Shown: positions 39,650-51,957 of the stretch, one piece after another
Position numbering within the stretch: position 1 is the stretch's first letter
Layout of the letters: each line of letters opens with the position of its first letter
Source: Saccharum officinarum
Taxonomy: Eukaryota; Streptophyta; Magnoliopsida; Poales; Poaceae
Assembly: GCA_020631735.1 (NCBI GenBank)
Contig: CM036191.1
Coordinates: forward strand, 41,275,335-41,339,334
Direction: 5' to 3'
DNA: 64,000 nucleotides
Notes under the pieces: generated by a model
What the model saw: only the letters and a program-made list of their open reading frames with translations
Databases searched by the model: none
Told to the model about the DNA's origin: nothing
Program-made: the position numbers and the translations under genes

Positions 39650-42600
39650 TCAAGCGGGCACAGTGGTAAACTTTTTCTTGACGTAATGCCCTTGGTTATG
39701 ATCATTCCGTAACCATGGAGTGTCCTCAGCAGCGACCAGGATGCTTGGGTCTTTGGCCACACAGAAGGGTGGGATTCGTTCATTCTTTTCATAATCCTCT
39801 GACACGTCTGACTTGTCTTTAATTCCCACGATGTTTCTTTTCCCTGTAAGAACTATGTGGCGCTTTGGCTTGTTGGTTTTTTTCTCGTCGTGTTTTCCTC
39901 TCTTGGGTTTTGTAGACATATCTTTCACATAGAACACCTGATTCACATCAGCAACAAGGACGAATGGATCATTTCTATATCCAATATTATTGAGGTCCAC
40001 TATTGTCATTCCGTACTCCTTATCGACTGATATCCCTTCGTTCATCTTCACCCATTGGCATCGGAATAAAAGGGACTTTAAAATTATGTGCATAGTCTAG
40101 TTCCTAAATCTCCTCTATGCAACTATAATATGTGCGTATGTTCCCATTCGGTTCCGTAGCATCCATACGGACACCACTATTTTGGTTGGTACTCTTTTTA
40201 TCTTGGGATACGGTGTAAAATGTATTTTCATTTATCTCATACCCTTTGTACGTAAGGACGTGCCACGCTAGTTGCCTAGCCAATAAATACAGTTCATCTC
40301 CAATAGTTTTATCACCCTGATATTTTTTGTGCAACCAATCACTGAATGTCTCCATGTGATGACGCGTAATCCAAGCCTCATTCTTCCCAGGATTCTCGGA
40401 TCGTACAAAATTCATGTGTTTCTCAATATATGGTTCCACCACAGTGGAGTTTTAAAGAACTGTGTAGTGCGCTTTATTGAAAGAATCATCACCCTGACTG
40501 ATATATGTTTTCTTTCCTAATGTACCCTCTCCACCAAGTCTCCCCTCATACCGTGATTCAGGAAGACCAATCGGGTCAAGGTCAGGAATGAAGTCCACAC
40601 AGAACTCAATGACCTCCTCTGTCCCGTATCCCTTGGCAATGCTTCCTTCTGGCCGACCCCGCTGGTGAACATATTTTTTCAGTACACCCATAAATCTCTC
40701 TAAGGGAAACATGTTGTGTAGGAACACATGACCTAGGATATTAACCTCTTTGACCAAATAAACTAGGAGATGTGTCATGATATCAAAGAAGGATGGAGGG
40801 AACACCAACTCAAAGCTGACAAGACATTGAACAACATCATTCTGTAGAGTAGCTAGATCAAAAGGATTGATTGCCTTATGAGAAATTGCATTGAGGAATG
40901 CACACAGCTTCATGGTGGCCAGACGTATATGTGGAGGTAGAATTCCTCTTAAGGCAACCGGAAGCAGTTGCGTCATAATCACGTGGCAGTCGTACGATTT
41001 TATGTTGACAAATTTCTTCTCCGGCACATTTATTATACGCTTTATATTGGAGGAGAACCCAGATGGGACTTTGATGCTGCTTAGGCACTCAAACATGCTT
41101 TCCTTCTCCTCATTGCTAAGATTGTAGCTAGCAGGTCTCAAGTAATGACGTCCATCATCTGTCTTCTCTGGATGCAGGTTGTCTCATTCTTTCATGCGCT
41201 CCAAGTCCTCTCGTGCCTCAAGGGTATCCTTAGGCTTTCCAAACACACCCATGAACCCTAGGAGATTGACACAAAGATTCTTTGTCAGGTGCATCATGTC
41301 GATCGAGTGGCGGACCTCAAGGTCTTTCCAATATGATAGCTCCCAAAATATTGACTTCTTTTTCCACATTAGGGCGCGCCCCGAAGCGTCTTTTGGAACA
41401 GATTCACTGCCTTGTCCCTTTCCAAACACTACTTTTAAATCCTTGACCATCTTGAATACCTTTGCCCCATCTCGGTTGCCTGGCTTGGATCAGTATTCTG
41501 TCGTACCTTTAAAATGTTTGCCTTTCTTTCTCAACTGGTGGTTCTTAGCAAGAAATCGACGATAGCCAAGCTACACGACCTTTCGACATTTTTTAAATAG
41601 ACAGCCTGAAGGTCGCCAAAACAATGGGTGCATGCATTATATCCCTTATTTGTCTGTCCTGAAAGATTACTCAGAGCTGGTCAATCATTGATTGTCACAA
41701 ACAACAATGCTCACAGGTCGAATTCTTCCTGTTTGTACTCATCCCACACACGCACACCTGGTTTCTTGCGTACTCAATGCGAACCTTAGGTTTCTTGCGT
41801 CATCTGTAAAGTCCGAGAATTCTCTATCTATTTCTCTCCACTAGGACCCATCTGCAGGGTGTCTCAACATGTTGTCCACCTTACGGTCTTCTTTGTGCCA
41901 TCGCAACAACTTTGCGTGCTCCTTGTTTCTGAACAGTCATTTTAGCCGTGTAATTATTAGAGCATACCACATAACCTTGGCAGGGATTCTCTTCTTCGGA
42001 CATTCTTCATCCTCAACATCGCCAGGATCATCTCGCAAGATCTTGTACCATGACGCATGGCAAACAAAGCATTCATCTAAATTCACGTGAATGCCACAGT
42101 ACAGGATGCAGTCATTAGGACATGCATGTATCTTCTTGATGTGTAATCCTAAAGGGCAGACGATCTTTTTTTGCTTTATATGTAGTGGTGGGCAATTCAT
42201 TAGGCTTCGGAAGTATCTTTTTTGGATCTTCAGTAATTTCCCAAATGCCTTGTCAGATATAACATTCTCTGCCTTCCACTGTAACAACTCCAGTGTCGTG
42301 CCTAGCTTTTTTCTGCCTATCTTCGATCGACGGGTAGAGTAACTTCTTGTGATCCTCTAGCATTTGGTCAAACTTAGTCTTCTCCTTTTCACTTTCACAA
42401 TCTCTTTGTGCGTCACGAATGAGATCACCAAGAGCATCGTCATCTTCAGCGATACTGTTTTCTGCATCCGCCTCTTCTTCAACTTCCTCCATCGCGAAGT
42501 CACAATATTGAGCAAAAACATTGTCAGGGTCCGCTTGTTCTTCTTCACCTTCTTCCATCATAACCCCGGTCTCTCCGTGCTTGGTCCAGCAAATGTAATT

Positions 42601-42806
42601 TGCATGAAACCCGACTTGAACAAGTGCAAGTGAATATTTCTTGAGCTACAAAATTCTTTCAAATTCATACACACGACACATGGGCAGCACGTATAACCAT
42701 CCCGCTTGTTTTCCTCTGCCACACTGCAGAATTCTCGCACGCCCTTAATGAACTCGTTGAAGCGGCGATCGGCATTGTACATCCAATGGCGTGTCATTAT
42801 CTGCAT
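39650..42806 (-). pseudogene. TNP2-type CACTA transposase with DUF4218 and DUF4216 regions, frame-broken
   Basis: The mobilising enzyme of the CACTA element, read on the minus strand. It starts at 42806 with MQIMTRHWMYNADRRFNEFI and has CPCVVCMNLK, a zinc-binding-like N-terminal region of CACTA transposases. An acidic stretch follows (42560-42260), then the TNP2 core with YFRSLMNCPPLHIKQKKIVC, CPNDCILYCGIH and CFVCHASWYK (to 41937). After several stops comes EVRHSIDMMHLTKNLCVNLL (41300). The 229-residue block 41141-40452 is DUF4218-like (NIKSYDCHVIMTQLLPVALR, PPSFFDIMTHLLVYLVKEV, FPLERFMGVLK). The end (40093-39650) is DUF4216-like (GMTIVDLNNIGYRNDPFVLV, QVFYVKDM). Frame changes near 42560, 42260, 41900-41450 and 40440 show decay. 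Length and order match intact plant TNP2 genes. Confidence 0.85.
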
Positions 42807-43439
42807 TATATGGCATCACATAATTAAAAGCCCAGCATGAGAAAAGAGCGCGGCACAACCTTGTCTAATTGAGTTCAAAATTTTATAAGTGGTTTATCAT
42901 TTCATAAAATTAATTTGTGGACGTTAATAAAAAGATAGCAAAATCATAAAATTTGTATTTTTCTATTAAAAGGTGTAATTTTATCTCTAAATAAAATTAA
43001 TTTGAAGAATTTTTAAAGTTAAAATTAATTTGTTTCAAAATTACAAAGGATCGACATTATTTAATATTTTAAAATGAGAACATGAACAAATTAAAGTAAA
43101 AAGTATCCTAAAAAGTCTATAATAGAACTAAACATTATATGTGTATACTATTTTCTAGGTACTATAATTAGCATCGTTCATAAAAATTCAAACATGAAAA
43201 GTGATTGGAGCTAGCAATATGAAATAAAATAGCCATACACAACATGGATTTACATATGGTGCTGCTAAAACATGGGAGGATGAAGCTAGCAACATTTCAA
43301 ACAAATCGACGACGGCGTAGAAACGTTTGAAGTGGATTGATCGCCGGAGATGAGACAAGCAAGAACAATGGAAGAACAAGCAACAAGAACATGAACAAGG
43401 AAGCTCGGGCTCGGGCAAGGAGAAAGAAGAGGGAGGTTC

Positions 43440-43769
43440 AATTTATAGGGGAGGTTTTAATCCCGGTTGGTAACACCAACCGGGACTAAACCCAGTCCTA
43501 TAGTCCCGGTCGGTGCCACGGACCAGGACAAAAGCTGTAGTCCCGGTCCGTGAAACCGACCGGGACTAAAGGCAGGACTTTAGTCCCGGTTGGTGTTACC
43601 AACCGGGACTAAAGGTCTCTCCCGACAGCGCCTGACAACAGAGCCGTTAGCGAGGGACCTGTTGGTAACACATCAACTGGGACTAAAGGTCTATTTAGTC
43701 CCGGTCGCCGAAATTGCCGAGACTAAAGGTATTTTGGGCGATCGACGAAAGATCAGTTGTGTAGTAGTG
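43440..43769. repeat. Right subterminal repeat region of the CACTA element
   Basis: Closely spaced direct and inverted copies of gtcccggttggt/accaaccgggac, forming pairs able to fold (for example 43455-43490 and 43580-43612). In CACTA elements such repeats are the binding sites for the element's DNA-binding protein. Confidence 0.75.
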
Positions 43770-44060
43770 CACATGATTAGTTGTGCATGCACACGGCGTC
43801 CAACGTGGCCGCGTTTGCCTCCACCTATAACGCGCACGTTTCTGAAACACGGCGGGTGTTTGCCTGCAAGACTGTCCTTCCTCCTTGCTAGCGAGCCTGT
43901 GCTACAGTGGTGCGCATGCAATGCCTGACCAGACTCTGCTGACTTGTTCGAACTTTGAACGGCTGGCATCAGATCTTCTTGCATGGTCAACAACTGCTGC
44001 ACGCACAAGAACCAGTTGGAAACTGGCCAAATGGGAACGCCCGTGCACCGGCCTCGTGAA

Positions 44061-44336
44061 TAGGGATGAAAACGGTACGGATATTTTCCGACCGTATTCG
44101 AGACCGAATCCGTTTAGAGGGGTTTTAATCCGTCCGTATCCGAGTCCGGATATTTAACATCCGATACCGTATTCGTATCCGAATATTTAAATCACATATT
44201 TATGATGTCGATATCCAATCGTATCATATCCGACATTTTTTATACTATCCGTATTCGAATCCGAATCCGGACATAAATATGAAAATAAATATGATATCAG
44301 TGATATTCGTCCGTATCCGATCCGTTTTCATCTCTA
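44061..44336. mobile_element. Non-autonomous hAT element, 276 bp
   Basis: The ends are TAGGGATGAAAACGG (left) and CCGTTTTCATCTCTA (right), inverted with one mismatch. The flanks carry an 8-bp target duplication CTCGTGAA (44053-44060 and 44337-44344). Arm A has the empty site gcctcgtgaagatgcc near 30691. The interior is a run of ccgtatccgaat-type phrases in both orientations, with no gene. Confidence 0.88.
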
Positions 44337-44819
44337 CTCGTGAAGATGCCAGTACCCACGCCGGTGACACGGTCCATCAGGGTGTCGACATTGCCGCAGT
44401 TAATCAGACTGCGACACTGCTTCAGCATCATGCAATGCAAAAGCGCCGATCACGCTCAGCACCCTACTGCCCAGCGTCTTTATCTTATCTTATCTTACCT
44501 GTTGCTATTACTAATTGGAGAGCCGAACAGAGGCTCCACGATAATTTTATCAAGACATGTTAAGAAAAAAGATAAATACTAGAAAAAACTTCACATTGAT
44601 CAGTAATATCTAGCCATCAAATCTATATAGTCAGGCAATCAATAACCATTGTATCTACTTTATTTTCTATAAAATTACCCACCTTTTCTATTATTAGAGG
44701 TAAAAGGAATGGAGAAAATCTATTATACTTTAAAATCTACCTATAACAAATTAGCAAGCAAGAAAGGAGGAGATAAATAGATTATTTACCCTACTACGTG
44801 CGGAAGGGACCGTCGCGAT

Positions 44820-46069
44820 TAGGGATGAAAACGAAAATGATAATCTCCGATTTTTCGAAATCGTTTTCGAGTTTTTTCCGATTTTTATGCCTAAACGAAA
44901 ATGATAGCGGTAACCGAAAAAACGAAAATGATAACGGTAAAAATAATCGGAAACGAAAGTGAAAATGATTTTGCCCTCTTCCGATCGTTTTCGAAGATTC
45001 CCGTATTTAACCGGTAATTTTCCGTCTGTAATTATCGATTCAAAGGCCTTTAACTAATGAATCCTTATTTATTTAGAGATATACAACGCATTACACATGC
45101 AAGCACACAAGGTAAATTTTTTTTTTGGAAAGGATCACATCTGTACACGCAAGCTGCAAGCACACAAGACAATTTTTTTTTTAGAAAGGATCACATCTGC
45201 ACACAAGGCAAATAATTTTTGGAAAGGAACTATCTAACGGAATTATTTCATGTGTATAACAAGAAGGCAATCAACACTCGAGGTTCTTTTTTCTAGCCTT
45301 TACCTTGTATATGATGTGTTGGTTGCTACCTGCGACACATACATATATTGTGTTTGCTTCTTATTAGCTATATGTTTCGCAGATTTTTATTTCTTATTAG
45401 CACTATTGCGCTAATACATCTATTGCTACGAGCCTTACATATCTCCGTACATTAATATGATGCTTGTAACTAACTCATCTACAGTTGCCTTGTATGAGAA
45501 CTAACATATGTATGTATCCATCACAAATTATGTAGGATGAATACTCAGAATATGTACGGGAAGATGTGGCCGGGGACGACGATGACATGCCTGACGTTCA
45601 GGCTATAGCCTCCACTGAAAAAAGAACTCTAATAATTCATGTTTTGATCACTATTTATATCGAGTCAACTTAGAACATGTCGTTTATTTGTATCTTTGTC
45701 AAGAATTGTCGTACTGTTGCGTGGTTTGCCACTATTTGAGACATAAGATTGTGTGAATTATGTGGTTTCAGCTTGTGATCTTGTCAATTGTGGCTTTATT
45801 TACTATTGTCATGTGAGATATGTCGAGTTATATGGATCTTCTCATGTTCTACAGTTTGGCGTGTTTATCGTTTTTTAGATACCGTTCTCATGGATTCCAA
45901 TCGTTATCGATGTATTTTTCGATCGACTACTATCGTTTTCGAAATTACCGGAATATCGGCGCCGTATTCGTTTCCGACAATATCGTATCGATTTCGTTTT
46001 CGAGAAAAAGATGTGAAAACGAAAGTGATTTGGCCTCCTATCGATCGTTTCCGATCGTTTTCATCCCTA
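44820..46069. mobile_element. Non-autonomous hAT element, 1250 bp, same terminal family
   Basis: Perfect terminal inverted repeats TAGGGATGAAAACG/CGTTTTCATCCCTA with an 8-bp target duplication GTCGCGAT (44812-44819 and 46070-46077). Arm A has the empty site ccgtcgcgattgacc near 31171. Subterminal parts repeat cgaaaatgat and cgttttcg phrases. The middle (45060-45800) is AT-rich. A short in-frame phrase near 45550 (gaagatgtggccggggacga) could be a remnant of a parent element's coding region but is too short to assign. Confidence 0.88.
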
Positions 46070-46469
46070 GTCGCGATTGACCTGAGGAGAAAATAAGAGG
46101 ACGGCGGCACGCGGCACTAGCCTGGCAGCTGCCGTGTGGTCGCCGTGCCGAGCAAGCAAGGGGAGGAAGCCAACAAGCACATGCACGTACATCTACTCTA
46201 GCGCCATGCGCCTGCTTCGCAGCATGGTTTCCCATTGGTTGCTTCCCGGCGACTTGGCCACGATGCGTGATCCAACAATCCATGGGTTAGAGTTAGTTTT
46301 GGCTATTTAAGGCTCAAATAACCCCAAAGTATCCAAACATTAGGGTTAGATTGGGGTTATTTGCATCTAACTCACCCAAAAAAACTATCCCCTCCAAAGG
46401 GTGATTATTAGGGTTAGTTCAAGTGGGGTCCACTGAAAAGTGCCTTTTCTCTCTGCCTCCACCCACACT

Positions 46470-46631
46470 TATGATTGGGAAAGTACATTTATTGTCAATC
46501 TAACCCTTCCATCCAAACACCTTTTTGGTTAGAGTTAGTTGAGGGCTAGTCATGATTGGGAAAGTACATTTATTGTCAATCTAACCCTTCCATCCAAACA
46601 CCTTTTTGGTTAGAGTTAGTTGAGGGCTAGT
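46470..46631. repeat. 81-bp tandem duplication inside a MITE
   Basis: Two head-to-tail units (46470-46550 and 46551-46631), beginning with atgattgggaaagtac and ending with gttgagggctagt, differ by one base. Arm A has a single unit at the matching place. Confidence 0.9.
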
Positions 46632-46959
46632 CATGAGCTAGAAAGTAACTCTAACCTCTAAATTGGCTAGAGTATCCAAACAGGGCCAAATGTTTTTGTG
46701 CCAGGCGACTCTACATTCACTGTATCGCTTGCTTGCACAATGAAATTTTACAGTCGTGATGAGGGGACTTATAGGTCGGAGTAGTGTACAACATGAATGA
46801 ATGTTTGAGGGTGCTTATTGTGACCTGTTGGGTCGTAGTGATCACATGAATGAATGTTTGAACCGGTATTTATTCTGATCACTTTTGTCTCCTGTGACAT
46901 ACATGATATGGTACTTATTGACCATTAGGAATAATTTTCATTTTAATTACTTTAATGGC

Positions 46960-47741
46960 CTTGGATTACTTCGCACAAATATGTTTTGATATAATCCTTA
47001 TTGAGTAGGTATAATTTTTATAAACTTAATAATAGCATTTTTTACCCGTCTCATTTTTATACTGGTTTGAGATGGGCAGGCCTTTATAGCCATCAAAAAT
47101 TGTTGATGGAGACGGCTTACGTTAGACATTCGTCTCTGTTTTCTTTTTATCGAAGACGGTTGCTGGTAAAGAACCGTCTGTTTTGTAGACTATGTGTGAC
47201 CGTTGTTCCTCAGGTCTGTAATATGTTACATATCAGAGACGGTTTTTCTCCAGAGCTGTCTCTTTTATGTTCTTATCCGAGATGGCTCTTTGACCATCAC
47301 TAGTACTGGCCATATCACAGACGAAAAATCTCATACGCTCGAGTTAACCGTCACTAATTGACGTTGCCAACCGTCTAAAACTAGCTTTTCTGTCCTTGTG
47401 CACATTCACTCGTACCCATAGCAATCCACCTCCAATGCCACTGTCGCCCGTACCGGTGACTTGGTTATCCCACGACCTGCCAGGTCCATGTGGCATCCAT
47501 CCAGCAGAGAGGCGCACGCATGCATGGGTGCGCCCGTCGCGCTCGCGCACCTATTTTTTCCCCCACTTGGCATGCATATGCATGATCCAATGAGAAAATA
47601 CCACATGCAGTTGTTTGATGGAACGTGCGCCTGGAGCTCATCCAGACGGTGTTGCACGTGGATGCAAGTTGTGGCACTGCCGCCTAGAATTTTATCCGCG
47701 TGGGGGACCTGGGCATCTACGCTGGAAGCCGCCCTCCCCTG
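46960..47741 (+). repeat. Upstream region of type I inhibitor genes, copy 5
   Basis: Matches 5714-6485 (copy 1) closely, with the agacggt/accgtct block at 47110-47375, and 14603-15342 (copy 3) more loosely. The proximal part contains the same cacgcatgcatgggtgcgcc and ccaatgagaaaataccacat blocks as the others. Confidence 0.6.
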
Positions 47742-47750
47742 CTATAAGAA
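47742..47750 (+). promoter_or_regulatory. TATA box of inhibitor copy 5
   Basis: CTATAAGAA lies 121 bp before the ATG, intact, unlike in copy 3. Confidence 0.6.
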
Positions 47751-47862
47751 GACCTCCAGCCTCGACCATACAATACAGATAGCCGTACGTATACGTTTGT
47801 AGGAAGGAAATCCAAGCAACAAACTTGGTATTTGTGGCCTGTTCTTGCCAGGAGAAACAAAG

Positions 47863-48326
47863 ATGAGGCCTCAGGTGATACTCGTCGTCACTCTGGCTGT
47901 TCTCGGCGTCCTCGCAGCTCTGCCGCTCGGCGAAGGTGACGACGAGAATCCTTTAATTTTGCCGTTTAGTTTTATTATTTTCATCTGGATATATCCATCA
48001 TATCACTTGCTACGATGCATGCAAACACACTAGACATTTTTTACTAAACATGCATGCGTGTGGGCACACCAGGCTCGTGGCCATGCTGCGACGACTGCGC
48101 TGATTGCAACAGGAAGTTCCCGCCGGAGTGCCACTGCAATGACATCTCCGTGGACGGGTGCCACCCGGAGTGCAAGAACTGCGTCAAGCAAGGTGCGATT
48201 CCTCCCCACGGTGGCATCGGCCCAGTCGTCACCTACCGCTGCGCGGACTATCTCACAAACTTCTGCAAGGAGCGGTGCACGCCGGCGCCGGCGCCGGAAG
48301 CGGCGTTCCTGGGTGGTGTCTTCTGA
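47863..48326 (+). CDS. Bowman-Birk/WIP1-like proteinase inhibitor, type I copy 5, apparently intact
   Basis: This is the only complete type I gene in the cluster. Exon 1 (47863-47935) encodes a signal peptide, MRPQVILVVTLAVLGVLAAL. The donor gaag/gtgacg and acceptor acaccag/gct give a 137-bp intron. Exon 2 (48073-48326) gives SWPCCDDCADCNRKFPPECH and onward to YRCADYLTNFCKERC and a proline-alanine tail ending FLGGVF. The precursor is 108 residues with all 12 cysteines. The inhibitory loop CNRKFPPEC has Arg at P1 and Lys at P1'. TATA (47742) and aataaa signals (48403 onward, 48497) are present. A 3.4-kb CACTA element begins about 200 bp after the stop, just past the last aataaa, and could affect transcript ends. 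Role by family: apoplastic or vacuolar defence against trypsin-like proteinases. Confidence 0.88.
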
Positions 48327-49238
48327 TGGCATGGGACGCCGACGATCTGCTGCAAGCATGCGTGCCAAGTCGAGTTTGCTTCTCTCGAGCTTCGTGAGAG
48401 AAGAAATAAAATAAATGTAAGAAATAAAATAAATGTTGCCGCTCTGCTCGAGCTTGCTCTTGTACGTCGTCGTCAGTGTATTCGTACTGTTTCTGGAATA
48501 AAGAGCCATGCATGATGCATGCTACTACTACACCACAACACCACGATTAGCGATGGACGAATTGACGCTGAAAGCGGCTACAGCGACAGACGAACTGACG
48601 CTGAAAATTTACAGCGACAGTCTTGCGCTGACGCTGTAAGTCCTGTCGCTGAATATATACAGCGTCAGATCATACTTTCAGCGACAGTTCGCCTGTTGCA
48701 CTAAATATTTACAGCGACAGATAGCCGGTTACTAGTCTTCAGCGACAGATAGCCTGTTACCATACATACACCGACAGATCATCCAACACTCCATACATTT
48801 ACAGCGACAGACTGTTTAACAGAATAATTTAATATAGAAAAAAATACAATGTTCTGTACATATCAAAATGATATTCGATGCTGATATAGTCCACATGTCA
48901 CATGAACATACACACAAACACATGTCACATGAACATACACACAAACACGTCACATAAACATACATCTCAATACATATAACATCCAATTTGTCTTAGTACA
49001 TCCCATCCATCAAGTCAAGTACGAAATGAAATTGTCATGTGGCAATATATCGATCACATCCAGCAAAGTCATCCACCAAAAGAATTACATGAATGTACTG
49101 CTCAGCAAACAATAGTAGTACTTTGTGTTTCACATCCTAAGGTTTGTGCACACAATCATTTCTAGGAACTCAAAAGCCAAAAGGAATGACTTGCCAAAAG
49201 TAGAGCACATCCATCAGAGAATCAGTTTCTAGAAACTC

Positions 49239-49390
49239 GCCTAGCACTTCCTGAAGAATAACCATGTACAGATCGGTCAAGTATAGATAACCATTTCTCA
49301 GAAAACATGTACATAAATATCACTAGCACTTCGTGAAAAATAACCATGTACAAATCAGTCAAGTGTACATAACCATTTCCCAGAAATACA
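49239..49390. repeat. Diverged direct repeat, unit about 80 bp
   Basis: The phrases ctagcacttcctgaagaata, accatgtacagatc and gtcaag...ataaccatttctcag occur at 49239-49300 and again at 49323-49385 with small changes. They are in the interior of the CACTA element. Confidence 0.7.
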
Positions 49391-50240
49391 TATAAATCAC
49401 TTCGACAATAATCATTGGAAGCACATGCTGCTATATATTGATCTAGTGCTACTGTGAACACACAAGCAAAGCATTCAATAAAGCTCAGTGCGACCGTTGA
49501 GCTGATATTGTTGCTGCAATGTGAAGAGTATAGAGTTGACAAACCTAATGCTATCAAATGTGATCAACTGCCAGTGAGCTGCTAACATCCTTCATGCTGC
49601 ACAAGTGAGTAAAATATGTCTTCAATACAAAGGAGGCAGTGAAGATTCATGTTAAAATAAATTGCAGTGTCCACAAGCAAGTTTATGCTAAAATCGTCCA
49701 AACTGGACAACCTATCCACGATCAGTATGCCATTAGCTTGTCGAATACCATGGAATCTAGAACCTGGTCTCCTGGTGACTAGCAGATTCTAAAAGGCTAA
49801 CAATGCTGTTTAAACATCCCTTATAGAAAAATCTTGTCTAAAAAACTTTCACCTAGGAAGCTGAAATGAATAGAAAGAATAAATCAATTATGGCGGCTTG
49901 TAACACACGAAAAGAAGAACATCTTATAATATTATTAATTATTAAATACCATTGTTAGATCCTCTCCCCTGTTTGTACTTGACTTGGTGGTTCGGGACTC
50001 TGCTGGACCCGTTGCTATTGAATGAAGTATGAGAAGTGATGAAAAAAAACTTGCCTTTCGATCGTAACAGCAGCACGAGGGGAAGCATCTATATGGCACT
50101 GGCATTTTCTAAATAAGTTCCAAATCTTTCTAATCATAAAGTTTTGCATAATTGTCTAGACCTCCGAACTTAATTTAATGGTAGTGAACTAATATTCTAC
50201 TGGATGAACAAAACAAAGTGTAGGAGCAGGAATAACAACA

Positions 50241-50709
50241 ATGACCAGAGTGCACCCTTTAGACCCACTATCTGCTGCTGAAATTGAAGTTTCGGTAGCA
50301 ACTGTAAGAGCAGCTGCGAGATCTGCTAAGGTTTTGGCGACAAGTTTTCAGCTACTTCCCCAATAAAGCTTGAAAAATAAAGACTTCACTTTATCAATAG
50401 AAAAGGACATGAATGACAAAGTTATGTACTCCTATGCAGCTTGCCTCGAATGCATTAGGTGATACCTACCATTTCAAGCCTTCAGTGCTCCCTCGAATGC
50501 AAGGTTATGATGCTGTTCCAAGCAGCTTGCCTCCTAGGAGGGCTAGGCTTGTTGTCTACAACAAGCTCTCAAATGAGACTAGTATTTGGATAGTAGAGCT
50601 CTCTGAAGTGCATGCAGCTGCTAATGAGGGTGGAGATGAAACATGCAATGTGATATCATCTGAAGTTGTTCGTGATGTTCAGCCCACAATTAACTCCTTG
50701 AAACATTAA
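50241..50709 (+). pseudogene. Captured copper amine oxidase fragment (N2/N3 domain region)
   Basis: Bases 50241-50360 read TRVHPLDPLSAAEIEVSVAT and VRAAARSAKVL, the start of the N2 domain of plant copper-containing amine oxidases. After a break, bases 50449-50700 in another frame read LGDTYHFKPSVLPRMQGYDA, then SSLPPRRARLVVYNKLSNET, SIWIVELSEVHAAANEGG and VISSEVVRDVQPTIN. These follow the family order up to the N3 domain. The catalytic domain with the topaquinone Tyr and copper His residues is absent. The piece lies in the middle of a CACTA element with no transposase of its own, so it is best explained as host sequence taken up by the transposon. It cannot encode an oxidase. Confidence 0.8.
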
Positions 50710-51957
50710 AATATTATTGTTATAAGAAAAAAGGAGGTCCTGCAGACAAATCTGACAAACCAAGAACTGTAAGATTTGTGGCCCAACAGGAATCACACAA
50801 AACAGTTTAGCAATCAGGTGAATCCAACTGCAATATCAATTACAAACTGGGTGCGTGTTTTACATTATGGATGTCGTTGTCTTTTTTTTCGAATTAGGGA
50901 GATTCCCCATTTCCATAACCAAGCACGGAATACAACAGAGTTTTTAAGAGATGTTCAGAACAGAGCTAGAGATATCAAGAACTAGATGAAACTAACAGGT
51001 TGCACAGATTCACCAGTCGCCACCAAAAGAAATCAAAGATGATTAATTTTAGCTTTCAGCACCTCAAACAAAGAGGCAGGTAAGAGCATTTGGACATACC
51101 ATAAGCACGAATCTGATGAACGGGGAAGGCAGAACCACTCAGTCGCGTGCTCCACCTGCAGAACTGCTCTTGCTAGCGTGCTCCACCGTCGCGTGCTCTA
51201 GTCCGGCCGTCCGGGGCAAGCAGCACCAGGGGGTCGGTCGGGCTTCAGGTCTAGGGCAGGCAGTACTAGGGGGCAGCGGGGCTCCAGGCGAGCAAGCAGC
51301 GCCAGGGGGTCGGCGAGGCTCCAGGCGACGCTCCCGCGACGACAGTTAGGCATGGCCGGCGAGACTCCTGGCGGCGCTGTAGGATGGGCGCGCGGTCACC
51401 GAGTTGGGCGGCGTGCCGAGAGGCGCGGCGCGGGGCGTTTTGGGGACTGATGAGATTTGGAGAAGCAGGGCGGCGGACGAGATTTAGAGTGCAAGAGCGG
51501 CGGGAGGTTTGGGCGGGTGGGACGCTGGATTTGCGGCCGCGCGCTGGGAGAGGCCGACATGAGGGATGACGCAGCAGGCGAGACTGAGGCAGCGGCGGCT
51601 GGATTTTGGATTTGGGTGGGGGTGAGAAGCATCTAGGGTTTGTCAATTGTCACTGTATTTGTGGGCCACACAAAAATTTTGCGCGCGAACTCAAGGTAAG
51701 TAGGCGCGCGAGCCCAATGTAAAGCCCGGTGGGCGAGCTAGGTGAGGGCCACTTCTCTTTAGCGTCAGTTTGATTGACGCTGTATATCCTTTTAGGGACA
51801 GACAGATTGACGCTATCTATAGCGTCAGTTTGTACATCCCTAAATGGAGATTCAGCGACAGATCATCTGTGAGATATGTTTAGCGTCAGTTCGACCATCG
51901 GTAAACAAAATGTTTAGCGTCAGATGTCTGACGGTGTTCCGGTGTTGTGGTGTAGTG

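Larger units (their letters stand above)
48526..51957. mobile_element. Non-autonomous CACTA element, 3.4 kb, carrying host gene sequence
   Basis: The right end read inward is CACTACACCACAACACC and the left end is TACTACACCACAACACC, so only the first base differs. The 3-bp target duplication is TAC (48523-48525 and 51958-51960). The uninterrupted sequence gcatgctatgctcaaagc is seen after inhibitor copy 2 (10886). Subterminal repeats of acagcgacag and agcgtcagt/tgacgct fill 48550-48810 and 51770-51930. No TNP2 or TNP1 coding is present. The interior has a copper amine oxidase fragment (50241-50709), a diverged direct repeat (49239-49390) and a GC-rich proline/arginine-type frame at 51266-51646. 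Confidence 0.88.
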
